From Planctomycetales bacterium (GTDB taxonomy: Bacteria; Planctomycetota; Planctomycetia; Pirellulales; Thermoguttaceae), in NCBI GenBank assembly GCA_007122045.1, contig SKJM01000080.1, positions 1 through 6,062 of the forward strand: a stretch of 6,062 nt of DNA, given 5' to 3'. The notes beneath the pieces are model-generated. The model made no database searches, was not told the DNA's origin, and was given only the letters and a program-made list of their open reading frames with translations. Of this stretch, positions 1 through 6,062 are shown one piece after another. How positions within the stretch are numbered: position 1 is the stretch's first letter; each line of letters begins with the position of its first letter. The position numbers were made by a program, and so were the translations under genes.

Positions 1-1364
1 ATGCCCAGTGGCCGAAGCTTGTCGACCTGTGCGCCCTCCCACCCTTGAACGGGTTGATGGAGAAGCGCGCCGGCGCGCTGATTGACATCGACCGCGAGGC
101 CCTGGAAGCCCGCATGCGCGACTACTTCGACCCGGAACTGCCGTGGGACGAGTACAAGGCCCGGCAAACCGCGCTGACGGAAAATGCGGCGGGGTTCGTG
201 CCGCGGGAATCGCGCGAAAAGGCCGTTCGCGCAGAATCGTTCGACATCGCCAATTTGTGCCGTTACTCGCTACGGCCGTTCGACACCCGATGGTGCTACT
301 ACACCCAAGTGAACCCCATTTGGAACCGGGCTCGCCCCGCTTTGTGGGCGCAATTGTGGGAGGGCAACGTGTTCCTCATGGCGCGGCCGGCCGGGGTGGC
401 GGCGCCGGAGGGGACGCCGCTGTGCTTCACGCGCGCCCTGGGCGACAACGACGCGCTGCGCGGCCACGCCTACTATATTCCGCTGCGCGTGCAAGACAGC
501 CATCGGCTCCAGAAGCCGGCCGAGGCCACGCTGTTCGCCGCCCTGGGCGACAAGCCGCTCGCCGACGAGCCGGTGGCGAACCTGTCGCCGGAGGCGCGGC
601 GATATCTGAAGGCCGTCCGGCTCCGCAACCCGGACGACGCGAATGCGGCCGCGCTGGTATGGCTGCACGCGCTGGCCATCGGCTACAGCCCGGCGTACCT
701 GACGGAAAATGCCGACGGCGTCCGCCGCGATTGGCCCCGCATTCCGCTGCCGGCCACCCGCAAGGCGTTGGAAGCTTCGGCGGCCCTGGGCGGGCAAATC
801 GCCGCCCTGCTCGATACGGAATCGGAAGTGCCCGGCGTAACGTGCGGAACCTTGGGCCCGGCGTTTCGGACCATCGGCATCATCGCCAAGGTGGGCGGCG
901 GCCAGTTGGACGCGGCCGGCGGCCACTTGGCCGTAACCGCCGGCTGGGGCCACTTCGGCAAAGCCGGCGCCGTCATGCCGGCCAAGGGCACGCTCACCGA
1001 ACGCGCGTACAGCAAAGAAGAAGAGGCGGCCCTCGATGCCGAAGCGGCCCTGGGCGGCCTGACGGCCGATGACGCCCGCCAGCTACTGGGAGAACGGACC
1101 TTCGACGTGTACCTCAACGGGACCGCGTACTGGCGAAATATCCCGCAGAATGTTTGGCAGTATTACATCGGGGGGTATCAGGTCGTCAAGAAATGGCTGA
1201 GCTACCGGGAACTGGAAATCCTCGGCCGGGCGCTGAAGCCCGAGGAAGCCCGCGAGGTGACGAACATCGCCCGGCGGCTGGCGGCCATCGTCCTGCTGCA
1301 ATCGAAGCTCGACGCGAACTACCGCAATGTGAAGGATGCCGCATACGACTGGCCCACCGCTTGA
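1..1364 (+). CDS. Type ISP restriction-modification enzyme, C-terminal part (5' end outside window)
   Basis: This is the C-terminal 453 codons of a type ISP restriction-modification enzyme. Such enzymes are single polypeptides, usually well over 1000 residues, that join a nuclease, a translocating helicase, an N6-adenine methyltransferase and a DNA target-recognition domain. The frame is open from position 3 to the window edge, and the conserved run 'LPPLNGLMEKR' begins before the first possible internal start (TTG at 45), so this is an incomplete gene and not a short one. Family hallmarks seen are ALIDIDREALEARMRDYFDP, LRPFDTRWCYYT, a WEGNVFLMARPAG segment, LGDNDALRGHAYYIPLR, and near the end VWQYYIGGYQVVKKWLSYRE. 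These match the C-terminal specificity region (Pfam Type_ISP_C, as recalled). The methyltransferase NPPY motif, helicase and nuclease would lie upstream and cannot be judged. The reading frame is intact to TGA at 1362, with no frameshift. It converges with the next gene. The family call is firm; the recognition site is unknown. Confidence 0.93.
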   Translation, partial: AQWPKLVDLCALPPLNGLMEKRAGALIDIDREALEARMRDYFDPELPWDEYKARQTALTENAAGFVPRESREKAVRAESFDIANLCRYSLRPFDTRWCYYTQVNPIWNRARPALWAQLWEGNVFLMARPAGVAAPEGTPLCFTRALGDNDALRGHAYYIPLRVQDSHRLQKPAEATLFAALGDKPLADEPVANLSPEARRYLKAVRLRNPDDANAAALVWLHALAIGYSPAYLTENADGVRRDWPRIPLPATRKALEASAALGGQIAALLDTESEVPGVTCGTLGPAFRTIGIIAKVGGGQLDAAGGHLAVTAGWGHFGKAGAVMPAKGTLTERAYSKEEEAALDAEAALGGLTADDARQLLGERTFDVYLNGTAYWRNIPQNVWQYYIGGYQVVKKWLSYRELEILGRALKPEEAREVTNIARRLAAIVLLQSKLDANYRNVKDAAYDWPTA

Positions 1365-1548
1365 TATTCGAGACACCCGATGGCTGGTGAGGAAGCGATG
1401 CGACAGGTTGCCCGACGTATTGGATGTGGCAACGAATAGCCTATGTGCACTTGGCCGCAACGGTGGTTGAAGGCGCAGTCATCACCGATATATGCCGCAA
1501 AGTCTTGGCTTGTTTGTCCCCACCCGACATCGTCATGAATAATCCGCC
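1365..1548. other. Convergent intergenic gap without a clear terminator
   Basis: This 184-base gap separates the 3' ends of two convergent genes. The only structure I see is a weak inverted repeat: GTTGCC at 1407-1412 and GGCAAC at 1428-1433, a 6-bp stem around a 15-base loop, with no T-tract on either strand. A 61-codon plus-strand frame opens at 1424 and runs into the membrane protein gene on the other strand. It has no recognisable family features and I do not call it. Transcription may end by a factor-dependent route, but that is inference. Confidence 0.4.
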
Positions 1549-2517
1549 TCAGCCTCCTCCTTCTTCGTCGAGTTCGAGTTGTGGGCCCGTGGCCGGCCAT
1601 TCGGCGTGAAATTGTCCGTCGGCGGTGGCTTGCCCGGTCACGGCCAGGTAGGTCACCACGTGCAATAGGGCGAAAAAGGGGCCGACAACCAGCAGCCCCA
1701 TACAGCAGGTGAGCACCGCGACGGCGATCGTCAACAGCCCCGCCAGCAGGTTGATCGCCAGGAAGGTGAGCTTGTTGCCCTCCATCACGCGCTTCGAGAG
1801 TTGTAACGACTCGAGAACGCCCACGTTCCGGTCGATGATCAGGTAGTCGTACTGGAAAAACATCAGCGAGGCGATGATGCCGGGGATAATCAGGAAAAAG
1901 AAGCCGACGACGACCACCAGCGCGAAAAGGATCGTCCCGCCGATGACGCGCCAGAAATAGGGCCCGCCGGTGAAAATGTCGGTGAACGACGCCGGCTGCC
2001 CGCGCAGGACCTTCAGAAGAAAGATCGTCTGGCCGATGTACAGCCAGTAACTGAACGCCTGGCTGGCCAGGAGCGTGAGCCACCAGACGCCGATCGTCAC
2101 CACCCGATCGCCCGTCAAGGCGGCCAACTCGTCGATGATCGTGGCCACCACACCCCCTGCGAAGCCCATTGCCATCACGGCCACCAATACCGGCAGGATC
2201 GTCTCCCAGTGCCGGGCGAAGAGGCGCCACGTGCGGCTGTAGATGTCGGGCAGGTCGATGCGGGTGGGCACGATGGCGCCAAGTTGCACGGCGTAGGGCG
2301 TTTCAGGGGCCGCGTCCACCGCCGGCGAAGCGTAGGGATTGACGTCGCGCTCGGCATCGGCCGCCGGCGGCTGTTGGAAAGGCGGCGGTCCCGCCTCCTC
2401 CGGGCCGGGAATGGCCATGGTGTTGGCGCACGCGGGACATTGGGCTGTCCGGCCTGCCGAATCGTCGGGCGTGCGGAGCAGGCGGCCGCACTCGGGGCAG
2501 CGAAATTCAATGGGCAT
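1549..2517 (-). CDS. Zinc-ribbon multi-pass membrane protein, function unknown
   Basis: This 322-residue protein has an N-terminal zinc ribbon (Cys7, Cys10, Cys27, Cys30; CPEC...CPAC), a Pro/Ala-rich linker to about residue 80 containing NPYASP, and a C-terminal membrane region. Hydrophobic segments lie near residues 105-127, 139-168, 190-221, 250-272 and 274-293. The part around 205-250 (FFFLIIPGI, then DYLIIDRNVGVLESLQLSKRVMEGN) follows the pattern of YciC/DUF975-like integral membrane proteins, where an IPGI segment precedes an amphipathic 'EALKRS' helix. The start ATG at 2517 is chosen over an in-frame upstream start at 2592. It begins exactly at the ribbon domain and has AGGA nine bases upstream, while the 25 extra residues would be read from repeat-like DNA. 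The tail is acidic (LELDEEGGG). Genes of this design recur in Planctomycetota, as I recall. No substrate or enzymatic activity can be assigned. The ribbon could bind zinc on the cytoplasmic side, but that is inference. Confidence 0.87.
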   Translation of the reverse strand: MPIEFRCPECGRLLRTPDDSAGRTAQCPACANTMAIPGPEEAGPPPFQQPPAADAERDVNPYASPAVDAAPETPYAVQLGAIVPTRIDLPDIYSRTWRLFARHWETILPVLVAVMAMGFAGGVVATIIDELAALTGDRVVTIGVWWLTLLASQAFSYWLYIGQTIFLLKVLRGQPASFTDIFTGGPYFWRVIGGTILFALVVVVGFFFLIIPGIIASLMFFQYDYLIIDRNVGVLESLQLSKRVMEGNKLTFLAINLLAGLLTIAVAVLTCCMGLLVVGPFFALLHVVTYLAVTGQATADGQFHAEWPATGPQLELDEEGGG

Positions 2518-2526
2518 GGCGGGGCG

Positions 2527-2530
2527 TCCT
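2527..2530 (-). promoter_or_regulatory. Ribosome binding site of the zinc-ribbon membrane protein
   Basis: On the minus strand AGGA sits nine bases before the ATG at 2517. It supports this start over the longer in-frame alternative at 2592. Confidence 0.55.
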
Positions 2531-2573
2531 GGGGTTATGACTACGGCACGATTCCGGCGCACGCGTTGGAGTC

Positions 2574-2587
2574 CCGGCTTCAGCCGG
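2574..2587. repeat. Short perfect hairpin, CCGGCT/AGCCGG
   Basis: A perfect 14-base palindromic hairpin, CCGGCTTCAGCCGG, sits in a GGAGTCCCGG...CCGGTGCAAG context. Similar 'cccggcttcagccgg' blocks recur between genes in planctomycete genomes as I recall them; this window holds only one copy. It lies in the spurious N-terminal extension of the minus-strand gene. Confidence 0.5.
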
Positions 2588-2605
2588 TGCAAGACAATAC
2601 TGCGC

Positions 2606-2620
2606 GGGGTAGGCTTCCAG
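2606..2620 (-). repeat. Partial inverted copy of the GGCTGGAAGCC-type repeat
   Basis: The 15 bases GGGGTAGGCTTCCAG are the reverse complement, with one mismatch, of the CTGGAAGCCTATCCC part of the two direct copies at 2636 and 2664. Only half of the hairpin is kept, so this looks like a truncated copy in the opposite orientation. Confidence 0.55.
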
Positions 2621-2635
2621 GTAAGTTGGCGGAAC

Positions 2636-2659
2636 GACAGGCTGGAAGCCTATCCCACG
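2636..2659 (+). repeat. Hairpin repeat, direct copy 1
   Basis: This 24-base unit is identical to the one at 2664-2687, with a 28-base period. It folds as AGGCT (2639-2643), loop GGA, AGCCT (2647-2651). Outer G-C and A-T pairs extend the stem beyond one C/A mismatch. Confidence 0.75.
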
Positions 2660-2663
2660 GGAT

Positions 2664-2687
2664 GACAGGCTGGAAGCCTATCCCACG
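2664..2687 (+). repeat. Hairpin repeat, direct copy 2
   Basis: This is an exact second copy of the unit at 2636-2659, four bases downstream of it, with the same potential AGGCT/AGCCT stem. A tandem pair of this kind suggests local duplication of a mobile or structured element, which is inference. Confidence 0.75.
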
Positions 2688-2754
2688 CGCCGGCTCGCGT
2701 GATTCTGGCATCCCTCCCAGGCCCCGTCAATCCCCCCCGCAGCACTCGCAAAAC

Positions 2755-2783
2755 TTGACACCTCCCGGCACCGGTGCCACAAT
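2755..2783 (+). promoter_or_regulatory. Sigma70-type promoter candidate for the secreted peptidase gene
   Basis: A perfect TTGACA (2755-2760) is followed after exactly 17 bases by CACAAT (2778-2783), which matches four of six positions of the -10 consensus. It points toward the peptidase gene and would give a start near 2790 and a leader of roughly 177 bases. The spacer contains the perfect 12-base palindrome GGCACCGGTGCC (2767-2778), which overlaps the first base of the -10 and could be an operator. The call rests on motif match and spacing only. Confidence 0.5.
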
Positions 2784-2862
2784 ACCAGGCCGTGCGAAGG
2801 TCCCGTGGGAACGGCCGCCGACGAAGGCGCTGTAATGCAATAACGCGACCGGATTGCAGGAT

Positions 2863-2911
2863 GGACATTCTTGTCCGTCGCGGGCTTGACGGGCTGGAAA
2901 GCCCATCCGAC
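2863..2911 (+). repeat. Diverged hairpin pair in the peptidase leader
   Basis: Two hairpins lie in the presumed leader. The first is GGACA TTCT TGTCC (2863-2876). The second, at 2888-2911, is a diverged relative of the direct repeats at 2636 and 2664: GGGCT (2891-2895), a GGAA loop, AGCCC (2900-2904), with the same outer GA...TC pairs and the same C/A mismatch. Compared with the direct copies, one A-T pair has become G-C while pairing is kept. Confidence 0.55.
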
Positions 2912-2966
2912 TCGCAGAATCGCACCAGTTGTTTTGGCACACATCCTGCGTGTGAAGATCAGCAGC

Positions 2967-5774
2967 ATGAAACGACCCTACCCCGTCCGACAGTTCTTGC
3001 ACACGTGGCGAACGCTTTCCTGGCTCGGCGCGCTCGCCGCCTTGCTGACGGCGCCGGCCGCCCACGAGGTTGGCGCCCAGGAAAGGCGGCCGGTCCGGGT
3101 CGAAGGCGTCGAGGAAGGCGCGATCTACTTCGAGCCGGTGGCGCCGGTGGTCGTCGTACCCGACGACTTCACCCTTGAGGCGAAAGAACTCAACGGGAAA
3201 CCCTACGACGGCAGCGAGATCGCCCAACAGGGCCTGCACACGCTCCGGGTCACCGCATCCGACGGGGAGGGGCGGGCGGTCTGCTCGACCACCCGGTTCT
3301 TTGTCCTCGACCCCGAGGAGCGCGGGCCCGAATATACCGTCGAGATCGTCCGCTACCACGTGGAACGCCTGGCCGAGCACCCCAACGTGGCGCCCACCGC
3401 CAGCGCCGACGAACGCCTGGTGCTGGGAAGGTCGCGCGGATGGCCGGAAGACCCCGAGATTCCCGCCCACGACCTTTACGGCTTCCAGATCACCGATCCC
3501 GGCCCGGAGGGGCCGAAACTCCAGGTGGTGCTGGTCAGCGGGAACCACCCGCGCGAACACACCGGCAATTGGGCGCTGCACGGGGCCCTCGATTTTCTGC
3601 TCACCGACGATCCGCGCGCCGAGGACCTCCGCCGGTGGGCGGTCTTTTTCGCCTACCCCATGGTGAACCCCGACGGCCGGTACGCGCTCTCGGGACGCTC
3701 CAACCCCGAAATGCAGGCGGAAAAGGTCAGCGACCACAACCGGGTGTGGAACACGTCGGGGCGTTTTTCGACCATCGATGCTTTTGCCGAGGCGATCCGA
3801 ACCGATACCGGCGGAACCGCCGACTACCTGTTCGACTTCCACTCGGCCGGCAGCACCTTCTTCTTTGCCGACGCCGGCATGATGGGCAGTCCCTACGCCC
3901 ACGCCATGACGGCACGCGAACCGGACGTCCGGCCCCGCCGCAGCGACGGGCAGCCCGGCATGATCCGCATTTGGGCGATGAGCGAGGAAGGGCTCAACAC
4001 GCCCTTCGCCTACACGCCCGAACTGGCGGGAAGCGAAAGCGCGAAGCGTTCGATGGCGATCGGCCGCTCCTACATGCTCGTGTTCCACGACCTGATCACC
4101 GGAAGCGCCGCGCTGGCCGCCGCCGCCGAGATCTTAGAGCAGGACCGCGACCCGGTGTTCGGTGAGGCGTACCGGCGCCGGATCCCCGGGCTGAAAGAGA
4201 AGTTGGAGGACGTTCTGGCCGGCGGCGACGCACCGGTCGACCGGACCCTCGACGCCGTGTACGAACTGTACTGGGGAATCAACGACTACCGGGCGTCGGT
4301 CGATCTGACCGCGGAAGCCGAGGAACGGACGGCGTCGGCGCAGCGCCTGCTGGAGCAACCGGGGTTGACCTTCGGCATCTGGCTGCAAGAAGCCCTGTCG
4401 GAGCGGATGGGCGAACTGGCGGCGGCTCTCGCAGATCCCGCCGCGGAAAACGACGCGGTCCGGACACAAACGGCGAAGCTCGCCGGCGCGATGGACGACT
4501 TCCGGCACGCCGAGGCGGCCGAAGCCGTCGTGTCACTCGCCTCCGAGGCTCTCGGCGAGGCGCATGAGGGCTTCGGCCGGCTTTATCAAGACGCCGTGGC
4601 ACGGCGCCGCGAATGCCTGGTCGAGCGGCTCGGGACCCCCGGTACGAAGCTCGAGCCAATACGGCAGGCGAGTGAAGCGCTGGACCGGTCCCTTGCCTCG
4701 TTCTGGCGGATTCGCGGCGAAAGCCCCTTCCCGCCCGTGCGTCCCGTTCAACTCGCCGGCGTCCCGAAAGTGCTGGAACTCGGCACGCGGTCGGATTGGG
4801 AGGACGGCTTCCTGGTGAATGTCGAAGCGGAAGACGGCGGTCTCGCCCTCGCCGATCGGCCGGCGCTCCGATTCGGCGGCGACGGCGACTACGTGGAAAC
4901 CGGGTTTCATCCGGGCGAATCGAACCTCGGGCAGCGGTTCACTTGGGAGTTCTGGAAAAAGTACCGCCGGTTCGCCAACAACACCGGTTCCTCCGGCGCC
5001 GCCGGCACCACGCCGAGGTTCTACACGCAGTTGACCGACTCGGACGGCGGGCTGCGCACCGCCATCGGCGACAGCTACTGGACTTCCGCCACGCTCGAAG
5101 AGGAGGGCCGGTGGTACCATATCGCCATCGTGTTCGACGAGGGAGAGGTGCGAACCTACGTCGACGGCGAGCTGCGCGACACCCGGGCGGGCGTGAAGTT
5201 CTCCAGCGAGAGCCCCAGCCCGCTGGCCATCGGAAAAGGCTACGGAGAGCGCTGGCTTGACGGGTATTCCCGGGAACACCGCATTTGGAACACGGCCCGC
5301 TCCCAAAGCGAAATCCGCCGCGACCGGCACCGCCGGTTGGACGGCAGCGAGGAGGGCCTGATCGGCTACTGGCGGCTCGACGAAGGGGAAGGCGATACGG
5401 CCGCCGACCGGACCGCGGCGGGCAACCACGGCACGGTGGCGGGCGCACGCCGGCGGCGCCGCGCGGTGCCCGGCTACCGAATATCCCAGCCAATCGCGCT
5501 GGCCGACGACTTGGCGGTGGGCGAAGTCGTCCTGAATTGGGAGACCGCCGAGGAGGCGGACGACGACGCCGGCGTGGCCTTGCTGGCCGGCCTCAGCGAC
5601 GACGAAACGGTCTTGCCCGAACGGTGGCACGAGGCGACCAACGGCTGGCCGCTTGCCCTGGTGGAGGAGGGAGCCGCGTGGGCGGGCTCGTGCCTGTGGG
5701 TCAAGCAGCGACTCTCGCCCCGAGAGTCGGACGCTCCGGTCGTGCTGCGGCGCCTCAGCGTCCAGGTCCGGTAG
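2967..5774 (+). CDS. Secreted M14-type zinc carboxypeptidase with Ig-like, LamG and C-terminal beta domains
   Basis: This 935-residue exported enzyme probably removes C-terminal residues from peptides outside the cytoplasm. Residues 1-37 form a signal peptide: basic start, hydrophobic core SWLGALAALLTAPAA, likely cleavage VGA|Q. Residues about 42-115 resemble a bacterial Ig-like domain (GVEEGAIYFEPV, LNGKPYDG, LRVTASDGEGRA). The M14 peptidase spans about 120-380 and has every expected element: zinc ligands His194 and Glu197 (GNHPREH), PMVNPDG at 231, Asn258-Arg259 for carboxylate binding (DHNRVW), third ligand His292 (DFHS), and catalytic Glu352 (YTPEL). Residues about 380-585 are mostly helical and unassigned. 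Residues about 632-826 are a LamG/concanavalin-like domain (LRFGGDGDYVE, GRWYHIAIVFD, TYVDGELRD, LIGYWRLDEGEGDTA). Residues about 838-935 form a beta-rich end domain. ATG 2967 is preferred because the signal peptide starts there; the ribosome site is weak (AAG nine bases upstream) and GTG 2952 is possible. Peptidase class is firm; substrate is unknown. Confidence 0.92.
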   Translation: MKRPYPVRQFLHTWRTLSWLGALAALLTAPAAHEVGAQERRPVRVEGVEEGAIYFEPVAPVVVVPDDFTLEAKELNGKPYDGSEIAQQGLHTLRVTASDGEGRAVCSTTRFFVLDPEERGPEYTVEIVRYHVERLAEHPNVAPTASADERLVLGRSRGWPEDPEIPAHDLYGFQITDPGPEGPKLQVVLVSGNHPREHTGNWALHGALDFLLTDDPRAEDLRRWAVFFAYPMVNPDGRYALSGRSNPEMQAEKVSDHNRVWNTSGRFSTIDAFAEAIRTDTGGTADYLFDFHSAGSTFFFADAGMMGSPYAHAMTAREPDVRPRRSDGQPGMIRIWAMSEEGLNTPFAYTPELAGSESAKRSMAIGRSYMLVFHDLITGSAALAAAAEILEQDRDPVFGEAYRRRIPGLKEKLEDVLAGGDAPVDRTLDAVYELYWGINDYRASVDLTAEAEERTASAQRLLEQPGLTFGIWLQEALSERMGELAAALADPAAENDAVRTQTAKLAGAMDDFRHAEAAEAVVSLASEALGEAHEGFGRLYQDAVARRRECLVERLGTPGTKLEPIRQASEALDRSLASFWRIRGESPFPPVRPVQLAGVPKVLELGTRSDWEDGFLVNVEAEDGGLALADRPALRFGGDGDYVETGFHPGESNLGQRFTWEFWKKYRRFANNTGSSGAAGTTPRFYTQLTDSDGGLRTAIGDSYWTSATLEEEGRWYHIAIVFDEGEVRTYVDGELRDTRAGVKFSSESPSPLAIGKGYGERWLDGYSREHRIWNTARSQSEIRRDRHRRLDGSEEGLIGYWRLDEGEGDTAADRTAAGNHGTVAGARRRRRAVPGYRISQPIALADDLAVGEVVLNWETAEEADDDAGVALLAGLSDDETVLPERWHEATNGWPLALVEEGAAWAGSCLWVKQRLSPRESDAPVVLRRLSVQVR

Positions 5775-6062
5775 AAATGATGCGATGTTGACCTCGGATG
5801 TCTTGCGCATGGATAAATATACCAGCAAAAGTCGCGGTGCGCTAGTATTTCTATCCACTTTCCACTAGGAAGTCAAGAGAGGTCGTAACCCCCACTTTGG
5901 AACTCTGTCTCCCGTCGGCTTCGGTTCGGAGTCCGGCCTTTGGGTCACGTCCACCGCCAGACCTCTTTCGGCCACTCAAGCAATAACCGCCGTTCGTCAC
6001 GGGATTCGGACGTGGCCGAGTGAGAGCCAGCCGGGCGCGGAGGCGTCTTGGGTTCGGTTGGC
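5775..6062. other. 3' flank of the peptidase gene, no supported gene
   Basis: These 288 bases hold no gene I can support. A patch near 5811-5831 (GGATAAATATACC) is clearly more AT-rich than its surroundings. A minus-strand frame is open from the window edge at 6060 to a TAG at 5853-5851 (69 codons, Arg/Gly/Ser-rich). It could be the end of a gene to the right, but nothing in it is recognisable. No hairpin followed by a T-tract was found after the peptidase stop. Confidence 0.35.
5848..5876 (-). promoter_or_regulatory. Weak minus-strand promoter candidate, antisense to the peptidase 3' end
   Basis: On the minus strand TTGACT (5876-5871) is followed after 17 bases by TAGAAA (5853-5848), five and four matches to the sigma70 consensus. 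It points into the 3' end of the peptidase gene, with no matching gene in that direction. It may be chance in a locally AT-richer patch. Confidence 0.2.

Larger units (their letters stand above)
2518..2966. other. Divergent intergenic region with repeats and promoter
   Basis: These 449 bases lie between the divergent membrane protein and peptidase genes. I find no credible gene here. The region holds a cluster of short inverted and direct repeats (2574-2911) and a promoter candidate for the peptidase gene (2755-2783). A run of seven C lies at 2732-2738. I found no strong -35/-10 pair for the minus-strand gene. Confidence 0.6.

Noticed and set aside
1407..1433. Intrinsic terminator after the type ISP gene
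   Set aside because: Stem of only 6 bp, loop of 15 bases and no T-tract.
1319..2230. Alternative minus-strand frame of 303 codons within the membrane protein gene
   Set aside because: Its product is Arg/Gly-rich and low in complexity, while the chosen frame gives a zinc ribbon and regular hydrophobic segments.
2518..2592. 25-residue N-terminal extension of the membrane protein
   Set aside because: It is read from repeat-like DNA (hairpin at 2574-2587); the ATG at 2517 has a ribosome site and begins at the conserved ribbon.
2636..2911. CRISPR array
   Set aside because: Only two exact copies with a 4-base gap, plus a diverged copy; no regular spacers.
2871..2966. 32-residue N-terminal extension of the peptidase
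   Set aside because: It is translated from the hairpin repeat at 2888-2911 and would bury the signal peptide.
2727..4088. Minus-strand open frame of 453 codons opposite the peptidase gene's first part
   Set aside because: It lies antisense to an M14 domain with all catalytic residues in order, lacks any recognisable motif, and extends through the repeat region. High GC content makes such long antisense frames common.
5788..5817. Plus-strand promoter TTGACC with GATAAA
   Set aside because: 18-base spacer, poor -10 match and no gene downstream in the window.
4533..5858. Minus-strand open frame of 441 codons opposite the LamG part
   Set aside because: The plus strand here encodes clear LamG signatures; the antisense product has no family features.

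Overview
This is GC-rich bacterial DNA whose gene style points to Planctomycetota, probably a Pirellulales-like lineage. Three features suggest this: a membrane protein with an N-terminal CxxC...CxxC ribbon of the 'FRCPECGRLLR' kind, a very long secreted enzyme fused to a LamG domain, and intergenic DNA carrying short palindromic repeats. The assignment is inferred from recalled family style, not from a database search.

Layout: (1) Positions 1-1364, plus strand, hold the 3' part of a type ISP restriction-modification enzyme; its nuclease, helicase and most of its methyltransferase would lie left of the window. (2) Positions 1365-1548 are a convergent intergenic gap with only a weak hairpin. 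(3) Positions 1549-2517, minus strand, encode a 322-residue zinc-ribbon plus multi-pass membrane protein of unknown function. (4) Positions 2518-2966 are a divergent intergenic region with several hairpin-forming repeats and a good sigma70-type promoter candidate (TTGACA, 17-nt spacer, CACAAT) whose spacer contains a perfect 12-bp palindrome. (5) Positions 2967-5774, plus strand, encode a 935-residue exported M14-type zinc carboxypeptidase: signal peptide, Ig-like domain, peptidase with a full catalytic set, helical region, LamG domain, C-terminal beta-rich domain. (6) Positions 5775-6062 hold no supported gene.

The three genes do not form one operon. The restriction-modification gene and the membrane protein gene converge, and the membrane protein and peptidase genes diverge. 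Nothing in the sequence ties them into one pathway. The only defence-related gene is the truncated type ISP enzyme. I see no convincing new multi-gene system. The most distinctive items are the peptidase architecture and the repeat-rich divergent promoter region.
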